Shown here piece by piece: positions 43,671-52,492 of a stretch of DNA of 57,860 nt. Each line of letters begins with the position of its first letter. The stretch's first letter is position 1. The stretch covers positions 1-57,860 of the forward strand of contig JASHOR010000147.1 of the NCBI GenBank assembly GCA_030041005.1, in the 5' to 3' direction. The position numbers and the translations under genes are program-made. The DNA comes from Xanthobacteraceae bacterium (GTDB lineage Bacteria; Pseudomonadota; Alphaproteobacteria; Rhizobiales; Xanthobacteraceae). Under the pieces are notes generated by a model. It was not told where the DNA came from. It made no database searches and was given only the letters and a program-made list of their open reading frames with translations.

Positions 43671-44252
43671 TTAGTGGAACCGAACGGCGACAAGCGCACC
43701 GGCCGCGAGCAAGCCCAAGATGCCGAGCGAAAAGCCGAATGCGAAGGCGCCCAGTGACCGCCACCGTCGCTTTCGCCGCTCCCGGTCGGCAGCGCTGCGC
43801 GCAATGCGCTGGATGAATCCAGGATCTTCGTCGAGCGCCCGCTGCCGTTCGACCAGGCGCCGCGCCACATAAGTCGTTACCGCCTGCACGATTTCGGGAA
43901 TTTCGTGCGATTCGGCGAGCACGCGGCGACCAACCCGTGTGTCGTGCAGAAAACGATAAATCCGCTTGTCGCGACCCATGGCAACATGGGCGACGGCGTC
44001 GAGCCAGAGCCGCGGAGTTTCTCCACGGCTGATGCCGCGATCGAACAGATCGACGTCGGGCGGAAGATCGGCAAACAGCGGATCCAGCGCGTCGTTGAGA
44101 AGTTCGAGCCGCGCCACCTCGGCATCGCGAAGGTCGACAACGACACTGGTGCGCTCGGCAGCCTCGACGCGCGCCTGATGTACCGCTTCTTTCAGCGGCG
44201 AAACCGGCACGCTCTCGGCCGACGCCTCGGATTTGCGCTTTTTGCCCCACAT
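43671..44252 (-). CDS. C-terminally anchored protein of unknown function
   Basis: 193 residues from ATG 44252 (MWGKKRKSEASAESVPVSPL). Most of the chain is soluble, charged and helical (LELLNDALDPLFADLPPDVDLFDRG; TPRLWLDAVAHVAMGRDKRIYRF). A single C-terminal hydrophobic helix follows a basic stretch (ERRKRRWRS, then LGAFAFGFSLGILGLLAAGALVAV), so the domain probably faces the cytoplasm. I recognise no characterised family. The frame extends to 44372, but ATG 44252 gives the more natural polar start. It is convergent with the phosphoesterase. Confidence 0.7.
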   Translation of the reverse strand: MWGKKRKSEASAESVPVSPLKEAVHQARVEAAERTSVVVDLRDAEVARLELLNDALDPLFADLPPDVDLFDRGISRGETPRLWLDAVAHVAMGRDKRIYRFLHDTRVGRRVLAESHEIPEIVQAVTTYVARRLVERQRALDEDPGFIQRIARSAADRERRKRRWRSLGAFAFGFSLGILGLLAAGALVAVRFH

Positions 44253-44390
44253 GCAACTTCCCCTGATCGGAGGATACACCAACGCCTTGCCCGACAGAAA
44301 GCAGGCAAATGGCGGAAACAGGGCCATGCTCCGCTTGCCGGTCGAAATTACGCCCGAATCATCGCCGGCCAAATCAGCGGCAGCGAAGGC

Positions 44391-45134
44391 TTACACGCAA
44401 CGGCCGCCGTCGACTTCCACGATGTTGCCGGTGAGAAAATCGGCGTCTGCCGAGGCGAGAAACAATGCCGCGTTGGCGACGTCCTGCACCGCGGCGAGAC
44501 GACCGAGCGGAATTGTTGCAATGAACTTCTCGCGCATGCCGGGCGACGGGCCGAGGAAACTCGGCAACAAGGGCGTCTCGGTGGCGACCGGAGCTATGGC
44601 GCAAACCCGGATGCGGTCGGGAGCCAACTCTGCGGCGAGCGCCTTGGTCAGTGTATGCACGGCTCCCTTGGTGGCGCTGTAAGCCGACACGCCGGTCCGC
44701 GGCCGCAAGCCCGCGGTCGAGCCGATATTGATGATGACGCCGCCGCCCTGCTTGCGAAACAGGGGCACCACAGCCTGACAGGCGAGGAACACGCCCTTAA
44801 CGTTGACCGCGAAGGTGCGGTCATATTCGTCTTCGGTAACGTCCATCATCGGCTTGTTGACGTGCGTGGTCCCGGCGTTGTTGACCAGGATGTCAAGACC
44901 ACCGAACGCCGAAAGCGTATCTTCGACCGCCGTCGCGAGATTGGATTTTTGGGTCACGTTGCAGCGCATGGCGACGGCATTGTTACCGAGGGCACGCGCG
45001 GCGGATTTCGCGGCGTCGAAATCGATATCGGCGAGGGCGACACGGGCACCCTCGCGGACGTAGGTTTCGGCAATGCATTTGCCGATGCCCGAACCGGCCC
45101 CAGTGACCAAAGCAATCCTGTCTTCGAGACGCAT
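44391..45134 (-). CDS. short-chain dehydrogenase/reductase
   Basis: A 247-residue SDR. TGAGSGIGK (residues 11-19) is the NAD(P)-binding TGxxxGxG motif, Asp at the end of strand 2 (ALADIDFD) suggests NAD preference, and NNAG follows. The catalytic triad is Ser139, Tyr152 and Lys156 (INIGSTAG, SAYSATKGA). LTGNIVEVDGG closes the fold. Start set at ATG 45134 (MRLEDRIALVTG). It follows the Hyi-like gene by four bases and the amidohydrolase before that, so it belongs to a three-gene operon. Confidence 0.92.
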   Translation of the reverse strand: MRLEDRIALVTGAGSGIGKCIAETYVREGARVALADIDFDAAKSAARALGNNAVAMRCNVTQKSNLATAVEDTLSAFGGLDILVNNAGTTHVNKPMMDVTEDEYDRTFAVNVKGVFLACQAVVPLFRKQGGGVIINIGSTAGLRPRTGVSAYSATKGAVHTLTKALAAELAPDRIRVCAIAPVATETPLLPSFLGPSPGMREKFIATIPLGRLAAVQDVANAALFLASADADFLTGNIVEVDGGRCV

Positions 45135-45138
45135 GCGC

Positions 45139-45918
45139 TCACCCCCCTCGCCGCACGAGGCCATGCGGCCTCGCCCAGCTTAAGCCTTCTTCGGTGCGGC
45201 CGCGCGGCCGATATTCGCAGCCGATCCAGCCGGCATAGCCGAGCCGGTCGAGAGCATCGAATATCGCCGGGTAATTGACCTCGCCCTCATCCGGCTCACA
45301 CCGCGACGGCACGGCCGCGATCTGGACATGACCAATCAGTGAAAAATGCTTCTCCAGGCGGTGGATGAGATCGCCGCCCACGATCTGTGCGTGATAAAAA
45401 TCGAACTGGATGCGCACATTGGGCGCGCCGACCTTCTTCACGATGTCGGCGGCGTGCTCGGCATGGGTCAAAAAATAGCCCGGCCGGTCGCGCGGATTGA
45501 TCGGCTCGATCAACAAACCGATGTTGTGCTTTGCCGCTTTCGCAGCGGCGCGCTCAAGATTTTTGACAAAAACCGCATCCGCCATCGGCCGCCGCTCGAC
45601 CGATACGACGCCTGCCATGCAGTGGATCGCGGTTCCTTCGATTGCGGTCACATAATCGAGCGCACACTGGAACGCGGCGTCGAAATCGCGCTCGCGTCCG
45701 GGCACCGCGGCAAGGCCGAATTCCGGCCCAAGCGGCGTATTGACGCCAAGCTGCGTGAGACCGTGGCGCACCAGTTCGGCCTTCACAGCGGCTGGCGCGA
45801 CGTCGTAGGGGAATTGCAGTTCGACGGCGGCAAAGCCTGCCGCCGCCGCAGCGCCAAAGCGTTCGATCAACGGATACTCGGTGAACAGATAACCAAGATT
45901 GGCGGCAAAGCGGGGCAT
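45139..45918 (-). CDS. hydroxypyruvate isomerase-like TIM-barrel protein
   Basis: A 259-residue protein of the Hyi/OtnI family within the xylose-isomerase-like superfamily. FAANLGYLFTEYPLIERFGAA at the N-terminus and LLIEPINPRDRPGYFLTHAE, then IQFDFYHAQIVGGDL, and GHVQIAAVPSRCEPDEGEVNY are conserved; Glu in IEPIN and the Asp/His in DFYH are likely metal ligands. It could isomerise hydroxypyruvate or a related keto-sugar acid. Middle gene of the amidohydrolase-isomerase-SDR operon, 9 bases after the amidohydrolase. Confidence 0.88.
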   Translation of the reverse strand: MPRFAANLGYLFTEYPLIERFGAAAAAGFAAVELQFPYDVAPAAVKAELVRHGLTQLGVNTPLGPEFGLAAVPGRERDFDAAFQCALDYVTAIEGTAIHCMAGVVSVERRPMADAVFVKNLERAAAKAAKHNIGLLIEPINPRDRPGYFLTHAEHAADIVKKVGAPNVRIQFDFYHAQIVGGDLIHRLEKHFSLIGHVQIAAVPSRCEPDEGEVNYPAIFDALDRLGYAGWIGCEYRPRGRTEEGLSWARPHGLVRRGG

Positions 45919-45927
45919 GTCGTTCTG

Positions 45928-47427
45928 TCACTGTGCGCGGGGAAGAAAGCGGTCCATGCCGACGTCTTCTGCCCAGACCCGGCGATGCGCCGCCAAAATA
46001 TGGGGCAGCGCCGCTTGGCGCGATTTCACAACGGCCTCGTAATCGGCAATGAAATGGCGCATGAGGCTTGAAACCTCGCGGCGCAGCGCCTCCTCGTCAA
46101 TGGTCCGGACCGCGCGTCGGTCGATCACCCAGCGGCCATCGACCATCACGCTCTCCACGCCGCGTCCCGTTTCCGTATAGACGAGCTGCCGCGCCGCGCT
46201 GTTGCAGGGCAGATAGGCCGTGTCGTTGAGATCGATAAGGACCAAGTCGGCCTTGTAACCCGGCTTGATTGCGCCGAGGCAATGGGAAAGGCCCGCGGTC
46301 CTCGCGTTGCCGAGAGTGGCGTGGCGCAAGACCTCATGCGCAAGTTCCGGGCCCGGCTCGGGGTCGCTCACGGCCGCGGTCAGGCAGAACATTTTCATCG
46401 CCTGAAAGACGCTCTGCACGTCGGTACCGCTGCAATTGTCGCAACCGAGTCCAAGCCGTACACCCGCGCGGCGCATCTCCAGCACGGGCGCGATACCGCT
46501 CTTGAGTTTCATGTTGCTGAGCGTGTTGAGCACGATGCCGGCATCGGCCGCCGCCAGACGCTCGATCTCGGGCCGCGAAATCCAGACGCTGTGCACGATG
46601 TTGAGCCGGCGCCCAAGCAGTCCGCAATCGTCCATGTAGTCGATCAGCGACCCGCCGTGTTTGGCAAACAGTTCGCGCGCTATCAGGCGCTGTCCGCGCG
46701 TTTCGTACACGTGCGTGTACACCGGCAAATCATATTTTTCGGCGAGCTCGGCGCAACGCTGCAGCATTTGCGGCGAACAGCGCTGCGGCGCGAACGGCGC
46801 CAGCGCCCAGTGCAAGGTGCCGGCTGTGGGATGCCGCTTGAATTGATGCTCCAGATAATCGAACTGTTCCGGGATGGAGCGGGGCTTGTTGCCGAGCATG
46901 TCCTGCGCGACGGGCGGCAGTTCACCGCCGCCGCGCATCATCGCCACCGGCGGGATATCCCACACCATCGGCGAGAGCACGACGCGAATTCCGGCCTCGC
47001 GATAGGCCGCGATCACCACGTCGGTTTGCGCGTCGGCAAGCGGCACCAGTCCGAGCATGTCCTGCACGGTGGTGATGCCGCATCGCAGGCATTCGAGCGC
47101 GCCGACCAAGGTGCGCGCCCGCACCTCTTCGTCGCTGCGGTTGGCGCCGAGCGGCAGCGTATAGAGCAGCCAGAATTCCAGCGGCAGCTCCTCGAACAGG
47201 CCGCGGCAAAGCACATCGTGCGAATGGTAATGCGCGTTGATCAGGCCCGGCATGACCAGTCGGCCCGAGGCTTCCCTGACCTCGTCGGCGGCCTCGGGAG
47301 AGATTTTTGCTGAAACGGCGGCAATCGTGTCGCCGTCGATCAATATGTCGGCCGCCGCCGGCTTATGCACGTTGCCATCGTGGTCGTAGATCTGTCCGCC
47401 TCGGATCAGAATTCGGCGTGAAATCAT
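45928..47427 (-). CDS. amidohydrolase family protein (cyclic deaminase-like)
   Basis: A 499-residue metal-dependent hydrolase of the ATZ/TRZ / guanine-deaminase-like branch. The N-terminal sandwich ends LVMPGLINAHYHSHD, with metal ligands His66 and His68. YTHVYETRGQR gives a further His, IVHSVWISRPEIE the next, and LGLGCDNCSGTD the catalytic Asp. Typical substrates are deaminated heterocycles, but none can be assigned. It starts the amidohydrolase-Hyi-SDR operon and is divergent from the HTH-methyltransferase gene. Confidence 0.88.
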   Translation of the reverse strand: MISRRILIRGGQIYDHDGNVHKPAAADILIDGDTIAAVSAKISPEAADEVREASGRLVMPGLINAHYHSHDVLCRGLFEELPLEFWLLYTLPLGANRSDEEVRARTLVGALECLRCGITTVQDMLGLVPLADAQTDVVIAAYREAGIRVVLSPMVWDIPPVAMMRGGGELPPVAQDMLGNKPRSIPEQFDYLEHQFKRHPTAGTLHWALAPFAPQRCSPQMLQRCAELAEKYDLPVYTHVYETRGQRLIARELFAKHGGSLIDYMDDCGLLGRRLNIVHSVWISRPEIERLAAADAGIVLNTLSNMKLKSGIAPVLEMRRAGVRLGLGCDNCSGTDVQSVFQAMKMFCLTAAVSDPEPGPELAHEVLRHATLGNARTAGLSHCLGAIKPGYKADLVLIDLNDTAYLPCNSAARQLVYTETGRGVESVMVDGRWVIDRRAVRTIDEEALRREVSSLMRHFIADYEAVVKSRQAALPHILAAHRRVWAEDVGMDRFLPRAQ

Positions 47428-47495
47428 CGTCGTAAGGTTCCCCTCGCCATGCCTGCGCGCAAGCGTCGGCCGGCCGGCCGGTGACCCACCGGCTT

Positions 47496-47522
47496 TGGGC
47501 CATAGCCCACATTATTGCCCAC
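47496..47522. promoter_or_regulatory. possible operator, repeated GCCCAC words
   Basis: TGGGC-CATA-GCCCA (47496-47509) is a perfect inverted repeat, and its right half is repeated as GCCCAC at 47505-47510 and 47517-47522. It lies in the 208-base gap between the divergent amidohydrolase and HTH-methyltransferase genes. No regulator is identified. Confidence 0.3.
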
Positions 47523-47635
47523 TTGTCGGATGGGCCAATTTGTGGTTGACGGCCCCGCGATAGCTTGTTTCGCTTGATCATAGAACCGCATTAACGCGGT
47601 CGGCGGCAGGAAACGTCAAGGAGCCGCGACGTGCG

Positions 47636-49066
47636 ATGAACGCCCAGCAGCTTCTGGAGGAAATCGCCGGGTACTGCCGGCAGACCGGCCTTGCCGAATC
47701 CACTTTTGGCCGACGCGCAGTCAACGACGGCAAGCTCGCGGCGCGGCTGCGCAACGGCGGGCGCATCACCACCGACACGCTCGACCGCATCCAGCATTTC
47801 ATAGCGACCCACCCCGCCCATGGACGCTCGACTATAATCGAGCGCCCGCGCGAGACGCGCACCTCCGCCGCGTCCGGCGCGGGGCCCGCGGCCGCGTTCA
47901 TCGGCGGCGCGGCACCAATCGCCACGCCGCTGACGCCCGGCGATCCGCAGCGCAACTTTCGCTTCTTCGACAACCGGCAGAAGTACCTGCTGTTCGTCAA
48001 TACCTGCAGCGAGAAATGGGAAGTGGCAAGCCGCGTATCCGACGAGCTTGCGCATATTCATCCCCGGCCGCCAGCGGTACGCGTGTTTGACGCCGGCGTC
48101 GGCGACGGCAGCGTGCTCGTGCGGGCGATGCGGGCCATGCACGACCGCTTTCCGACCATGCCGTTTTATCTGGTCGGCAAGGAGATCAGCCTGGAGGACG
48201 TCCGGCTGACGCTGCAGAAAATGGCCGACCGCTTCTTCGAGCATCCAGCCACGATGCTCGTGCTCACCAACCTCGCTTACGCCGACGCGCCGTGGCTGCA
48301 CGTGAAATCGGTCAACGCCGCGTCCAGCCTAGTCTGGCACGAGTTGCCGCTTCAGGGCAACTCGGCCCACCGCTTTGAACAGCAGATCATTGCGCTGGAG
48401 CCGTTTCTTGCGGCGAGTTGGAAGGCCGACGTGTCGCAACGCACCGGCAATCCGATCTACGAACGCCCCGTCGTCCTGGTTATCTATCGCGATGATCACC
48501 GCTTTTTGCTCGATCCGATCATCCCCAAGCCGGGCGGCACGCTCGCCAATTACGATCTGGTGATCGCTTCGCAACCGTATCGAGCGCGGGCCTCCCTTGA
48601 ATTCAAGGCCAAAAGGGTCATCGCCCCGCTCGCGCGCGCGCTCGGGCCCGGCGGACGACTCATCGCCATCCATTCGCACGGCCACGACCCGGGCATGGAA
48701 ATCGTCCAGAGAGTCTGGCCGGGCGACAATCCCTTCATCCACGATCGCCATCAGATCCTCAAGGCCGTCAAACACGAACTCGGAAGCGCCGGCCGCGACC
48801 TGAATTTCAATGCCTACGCCGACAACCGCTCGCTGTTCAAATACGTGATGCACACGCTGCCAACCGAGATTTCCGATTCGATCGGCACCTCGACGCTGTT
48901 TGCGGCCTGGAACGCGGCGATCTACGTGGCACAGGTGGAGGACGACCGCCTTGCCGAGGTGGTGGCCGACGGCCGCTACATCGAGGCGACCCGTTCAGTT
49001 TTGCGCGAGCGTGGCGGATTGTGGTTCTTCGACGAGAGATACGTGATTTCACGGAGGCAGGCCTAA
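47636..49066 (+). CDS. N-terminal HTH-like domain fused to a SAM methyltransferase-like domain
   Basis: A 476-residue protein. The first 60 residues (LLEEIAGYCRQTGLAESTFG, RRAVNDGKLAARLRNGGRIT) read like a helix-turn-helix seen in other rhizobial proteins. A flexible Ala/Gly/Pro linker follows. The rest begins NFRFFDNRQKYLLFVNTCSEKW and contains VFDAGVGDGSVLVRAM, a methyltransferase motif I with its Gly-rich loop, and later LGPGGRLIAIHSHGHDPGM, a motif IV/post-IV-like segment. Target and regulation unknown. A DNA-binding or protein-binding role for the N-terminal part is inference. Confidence 0.7.
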   Translation: MNAQQLLEEIAGYCRQTGLAESTFGRRAVNDGKLAARLRNGGRITTDTLDRIQHFIATHPAHGRSTIIERPRETRTSAASGAGPAAAFIGGAAPIATPLTPGDPQRNFRFFDNRQKYLLFVNTCSEKWEVASRVSDELAHIHPRPPAVRVFDAGVGDGSVLVRAMRAMHDRFPTMPFYLVGKEISLEDVRLTLQKMADRFFEHPATMLVLTNLAYADAPWLHVKSVNAASSLVWHELPLQGNSAHRFEQQIIALEPFLAASWKADVSQRTGNPIYERPVVLVIYRDDHRFLLDPIIPKPGGTLANYDLVIASQPYRARASLEFKAKRVIAPLARALGPGGRLIAIHSHGHDPGMEIVQRVWPGDNPFIHDRHQILKAVKHELGSAGRDLNFNAYADNRSLFKYVMHTLPTEISDSIGTSTLFAAWNAAIYVAQVEDDRLAEVVADGRYIEATRSVLRERGGLWFFDERYVISRRQA

Positions 49067-49118
49067 TTATCCATCCCGCCCCCTCGCCCGTCGCGCGGAC
49101 GCGGAGTAATATCGCCGC

Positions 49119-49427
49119 ATGCTGTTCGTGGTCCACGCGCTCGACAAGGACAATATTTTGCCGACTCGCGCCAAATATTACCGCGCGCATCGGATCCATC
49201 TCGATCGCGCCGAGGACCACGAGGTCGACGTGGTGACCGCAGGCACGCTTGTCGCCGACGATGGCGAAACGCCGGTTGGCAGCATTTTCGTGATCGATGC
49301 CAAAAGCCGTGCCGCCGTCGATGCGTTCGCGCACAGCGATCCCTACCACCAGAACGGCGTCTGGAATCGGGTGCAAATCCATCGCTATAACAAGAAGCGC
49401 GGTACGCCGATCGTCAGCAGGAGATAA
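49119..49427 (+). CDS. YciI-family protein
   Basis: 102 residues of the YCII-related fold: MLFVVHALDKDNILPTRAKYYRAHRIHLD, then VVTAGTLVADDGETPVGSIFVID, and AHSDPYHQNGVWNRVQIHRY. The His in HRIHLD and Asp in SDPYH are the conserved polar pair of the family. YciI proteins form ferredoxin-like dimers and in a few cases act as hydrolases or dehalogenase-like enzymes. Role here unknown. It is 52 bases after the HTH-methyltransferase gene. Confidence 0.88.
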   Translation: MLFVVHALDKDNILPTRAKYYRAHRIHLDRAEDHEVDVVTAGTLVADDGETPVGSIFVIDAKSRAAVDAFAHSDPYHQNGVWNRVQIHRYNKKRGTPIVSRR

Positions 49428-49460
49428 AGCCCTCCGTTGCCCGCAGGGCACGGGGAACGC

Positions 49461-50657
49461 TCATGGCAAGCCGCCAAGCTGCGGTTTCTCCCGCAGTCCC
49501 ATGCGCTCCAGCCGGCCAATCACTTCGCCGCAGAAGTACGGCAGTTCGTCGATGTAATTGACGAGCGAAATTGCGATTCCGGTCAGTCCGGCTTTGGCGA
49601 GATCGGCGAGCGCCGTGGCGACGTGGTCCGGATCGCCGACGATCGGCAGGCCGCCCATGCCCTGCGCGTATTGGCTGCGCTTGAGCAGATACTCCTGCAT
49701 CGGCACGGTCTGCGGAGAAATGTTCTTCAGCGCCAGGATACCATCGACCGCGGACCAGTCGGCACGCTCGACGATCGAATAATGGAAATAGTCTTCGGCT
49801 TCCTTCTTCGTCGGCCGGCAGGTGACCACGCCGACGGTGTAGCAGCCGATTTCGCGACCTTGCGCGCGCGCGGCATCTTTCGCCGTACGCACCTTCTGCG
49901 CGGTGTCGGCCAGCGAGGTCCGCGAGGCCTGCAGAAAAAAAGCATCGCAATTGCGGACAGCAAAAGCCTGTCCGGTCGGCGAGGCGCCGGCATTCATGAT
50001 CACCGGCCGCGCGCCGCCGTAGGGCTTGGGCTTGCCGCGAATGCCCTTCATGTTGAGATACTTTCCCTTGAAATCGAAATCCTCCCGGTCGGACCAGATC
50101 ATCTTGATGATGTCTATCCATTCCTGCGCGTACTCGTAGCGATCCTCGTGCTGGCGCTGCTCGACGCCAAACATGTCGAACTCGCCTTCGTTCCAGCCGA
50201 CCACGATATTGAGCCCGAAGCGGCCTTCGCCAATGTGATCGGCAGTGACCATTTCCTTGGCGGCGACCACCGGATTGAAGATCGGCGCGTGCACGGTGCC
50301 GAACACGGTGATGCGCTTGGTCGTGGCAAGCAGCCCGCTCGCCCAGGTAATAGTCTCCAGCGTCGTTCCTTGGTAATCGGTCTCGCCGCCGTAGCCCTTC
50401 CATCGCCCAATCGGCAGCAGAAAGTCGATCCCGGCGTCGTCAGATATCTGCGCCAAGCGCTTGTTGTCCCGCCAGTTGCCGGACCAGCGCTCGGCAACGA
50501 GCGTGACCGCGCGGCCGGAAGAACAATTCGGACCGAACAGGCCGATCTGCAGCTTGTTGCGGCCATGCATCGCGCGGCGCGCCTCGATCGAGGCCTCGCG
50601 CGCAGCGGCGTCCCGAGGTATGCGCATCGATTCAGTCTTGCCTGTCTGCTCCTGCAT
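49461..50657 (-). CDS. LLM-class flavin-dependent monooxygenase (RutA-like)
   Basis: A 398-residue luciferase-like monooxygenase, closest in look to RutA/alkanesulfonate monooxygenases: LQIGLFGPNCSSGRAVT, NWRDNKRLAQISDDAGIDFLLPIGRWKGYGG, GRFGLNIVVGWNEGEFDMFGVE and PVIMNAGASPTGQAFA. These use reduced FMN and O2 to open rings or C-S bonds. The N-terminal 30 residues are extra; ATG 50570 (MHGRNKLQIGLFG) is another possible start. It lies last in a minus-strand run after the maleate-isomerase-like and TctC genes, with an 81-base gap. Confidence 0.88.
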   Translation of the reverse strand: MQEQTGKTESMRIPRDAAAREASIEARRAMHGRNKLQIGLFGPNCSSGRAVTLVAERWSGNWRDNKRLAQISDDAGIDFLLPIGRWKGYGGETDYQGTTLETITWASGLLATTKRITVFGTVHAPIFNPVVAAKEMVTADHIGEGRFGLNIVVGWNEGEFDMFGVEQRQHEDRYEYAQEWIDIIKMIWSDREDFDFKGKYLNMKGIRGKPKPYGGARPVIMNAGASPTGQAFAVRNCDAFFLQASRTSLADTAQKVRTAKDAARAQGREIGCYTVGVVTCRPTKKEAEDYFHYSIVERADWSAVDGILALKNISPQTVPMQEYLLKRSQYAQGMGGLPIVGDPDHVATALADLAKAGLTGIAISLVNYIDELPYFCGEVIGRLERMGLREKPQLGGLP

Positions 50658-50738
50658 CACGTTGGTCCCACAAGCTTTGCCATGTCACCGTAGGCAGAAT
50701 CGGACGATGCAACGCCAGGGCAAGCGAATCCAGAGCCT

Positions 50739-51758
50739 TCATGGCTGATCCAGCGCCGCACGCACGCGAGCCACCACGGCAGGCGGCGTCTTGGCCAGTT
50801 CACCGACCAGCGCTTGCACCTGTTCGCCGGTCATCGGATCGGGCGTGAGTCCAATTTTGGCCGCGTCGGCGATGAACGCCGGATCTCGCATCGTTTCGTC
50901 GAACGCCCGTCGCAAGGCGGCGACGCGATCTGCCGGCACGCCGGGCGGCAGGAAATAGGGGCGGCCATACTCCGTGCGCGCGAACAGCATGGCCAAAGCC
51001 GCCCGATCGCGCGGCGTCTTGGCAAGCTCGATTACGAGCGGCACCCCCGGCAACTCGCGGCTTGCCGTGACGCCGAATTGGGCGATGACCTTGATCTTGT
51101 GCTCGGCGATCCACTGCGGCACCTGCGCCTTGACGGCGGCCCAGCCCAGCGCCCCAACGCCCTGGGTCTCGCCGCGCTCCATCGCCTGATTGAGCTGCGG
51201 TGTCGAGCCGTAGCCGGGCACGATCTTGAATTTGGTACCGAGAATCGCATTCGTGAGCCGTGGAAAGTCCACCATCGTGGTGCCGGGCGTCGTGGCACCC
51301 ACCACCAGCGGCGTGGTGAGAAGCTCCGCCAGATTTTGCACCGGCGCGGTGTGCCAGACATAGGCCACGTAGGGCTCGCGGTTGGTGCTGCCGATCCAGA
51401 TCAGCCTGCTCGCGTCGAAATGTGCGGCCTGCGGCTGCAGCAGCGGCGCGGTCGGAATGCCGTTGATCGGGACGCCGATTGCGGTGCCGTCGAACGGACC
51501 GAGCGCATAAAGCTCATTGGTCATCACCAGTCCGCCGGCCGAAGGCTGGTTCTGCACGATGATCAGGGGGTGTCCGGGAATGTATGCCGCCATGTGCCGC
51601 GCCACGATGCGGGCGAGAATATCGTAGGTGCCGCCCGGCGCGGTGCCGATGATGAAACGGATTTGCTTGTCCTTGTAGAAGGTCGCCACGGCGCCAGCGG
51701 CCCTGGCCGGGACGGCGGTAGCAAGGCAAAGTACCAGTGCAACGATAAAGCGGCTCAT
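50739..51758 (-). CDS. TctC/Bug-type tricarboxylate-transport solute-binding protein
   Basis: A 339-residue periplasmic protein with a signal peptide (MSRFIVALVLCLATAVPARA). FYKDKQIRFIIGTAPGGTYDILARIVARHM contains the Bug family's GxxPGGxxDxxAR motif, and IIVQNQPSAGGLVMTNELY follows. Bug proteins capture carboxylates for tripartite transporters. No TctA/TctB membrane genes are in the window, so it may be an orphan sensor-type binder. ATG 51758 overlaps the maleate-isomerase-like stop by four bases; the extension to 51818 is rejected. Confidence 0.9.
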   Translation of the reverse strand: MSRFIVALVLCLATAVPARAAGAVATFYKDKQIRFIIGTAPGGTYDILARIVARHMAAYIPGHPLIIVQNQPSAGGLVMTNELYALGPFDGTAIGVPINGIPTAPLLQPQAAHFDASRLIWIGSTNREPYVAYVWHTAPVQNLAELLTTPLVVGATTPGTTMVDFPRLTNAILGTKFKIVPGYGSTPQLNQAMERGETQGVGALGWAAVKAQVPQWIAEHKIKVIAQFGVTASRELPGVPLVIELAKTPRDRAALAMLFARTEYGRPYFLPPGVPADRVAALRRAFDETMRDPAFIADAAKIGLTPDPMTGEQVQALVGELAKTPPAVVARVRAALDQP

Positions 51759-52492
51759 GCCGGTATTTTGCGCGCGCCCTCGCCGGTCCGCAACGTATCG
51801 AACAGCCGGCCCGGGCAATTTCGCCGATCGGTCGCTTCAAGCAGCGACATGGCATCCCAGATCACCGCCTGATTGCTGGTGACCACCGGACGGCCGAGTT
51901 CTTGCTCGATGTCTTCGATGACGGGAAATACCGAAATATTGGCACAACTGATGAGATAGGCGTCGGCATCCGCGCGGGCCGCCTCGATCGCGTGGTCGCG
52001 CCAGAATTGCGCCGGCGTTGCGCAATAGGCATCGCTGCCGTCGAGCGCGAAACCGCGGGCGTAAATCACTTCATGTCCCGCCTTATGCAGGAACTCCGCC
52101 TCTTCATCGGTGACGCGCGCGCTGTAGGGTGTGATGAGAACGATGCGCCGGGCGCCGAGCGCCCCGAGTGCACGGCGGATGGCGCTCGCCGTCGTCGTCA
52201 CCTGCGGTGCCCCGGACTGGCGCAGCGCCGCGAGCAGCTTTGCCTCGCCCGCAAGCCCTTCGGACGTGGAATTGGCGGTGCAGTGAAAGGCAACCACCTC
52301 GCAGCGTGCATCCGTCAGCGTCGCCGCGACCCCGCGAACATCGGGAAGGAGGGCGTCGAGCGCAACACGGTGCTCGCCGGTCATGCGCAGCCGTGCCACA
52401 TGCGCCACAAAACCGGGCGGCATGTAGCGCACCATTTCACCCTCGACCATGCGATTGGAGGCCGGGATGATCAATCCGATTCGCCTTGTCAT
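51755..52492 (-). CDS. maleate isomerase / arylmalonate decarboxylase-like (Asp/Glu racemase superfamily)
   Basis: A 245-residue protein with the two catalytic-type cysteines of the superfamily: Cys71 in FHCTANSTSEG and Cys183 in ISCANISVFP. IGLIIPASNRMVEGEM and VLITPYSARVTDEEAEF match maleate isomerases. Maleate isomerase converts maleate to fumarate, the last step of several aromatic and N-heterocycle pathways; arylmalonate decarboxylase is an alternative. First gene of a run with TctC (4-base overlap) and the flavin monooxygenase. Confidence 0.86.
   Translation of the reverse strand: MTRRIGLIIPASNRMVEGEMVRYMPPGFVAHVARLRMTGEHRVALDALLPDVRGVAATLTDARCEVVAFHCTANSTSEGLAGEAKLLAALRQSGAPQVTTTASAIRRALGALGARRIVLITPYSARVTDEEAEFLHKAGHEVIYARGFALDGSDAYCATPAQFWRDHAIEAARADADAYLISCANISVFPVIEDIEQELGRPVVTSNQAVIWDAMSLLEATDRRNCPGRLFDTLRTGEGARKIPA

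Noticed and set aside
46282-47313. 343-codon plus-strand frame opposite the amidohydrolase
   Set aside because: Antisense shadow in GC-rich DNA; the minus strand carries the metal-binding motifs.
49414-50403. 329-codon minus-strand frame
   Set aside because: It overlaps the flavin monooxygenase in another frame on the same strand and has no family features.
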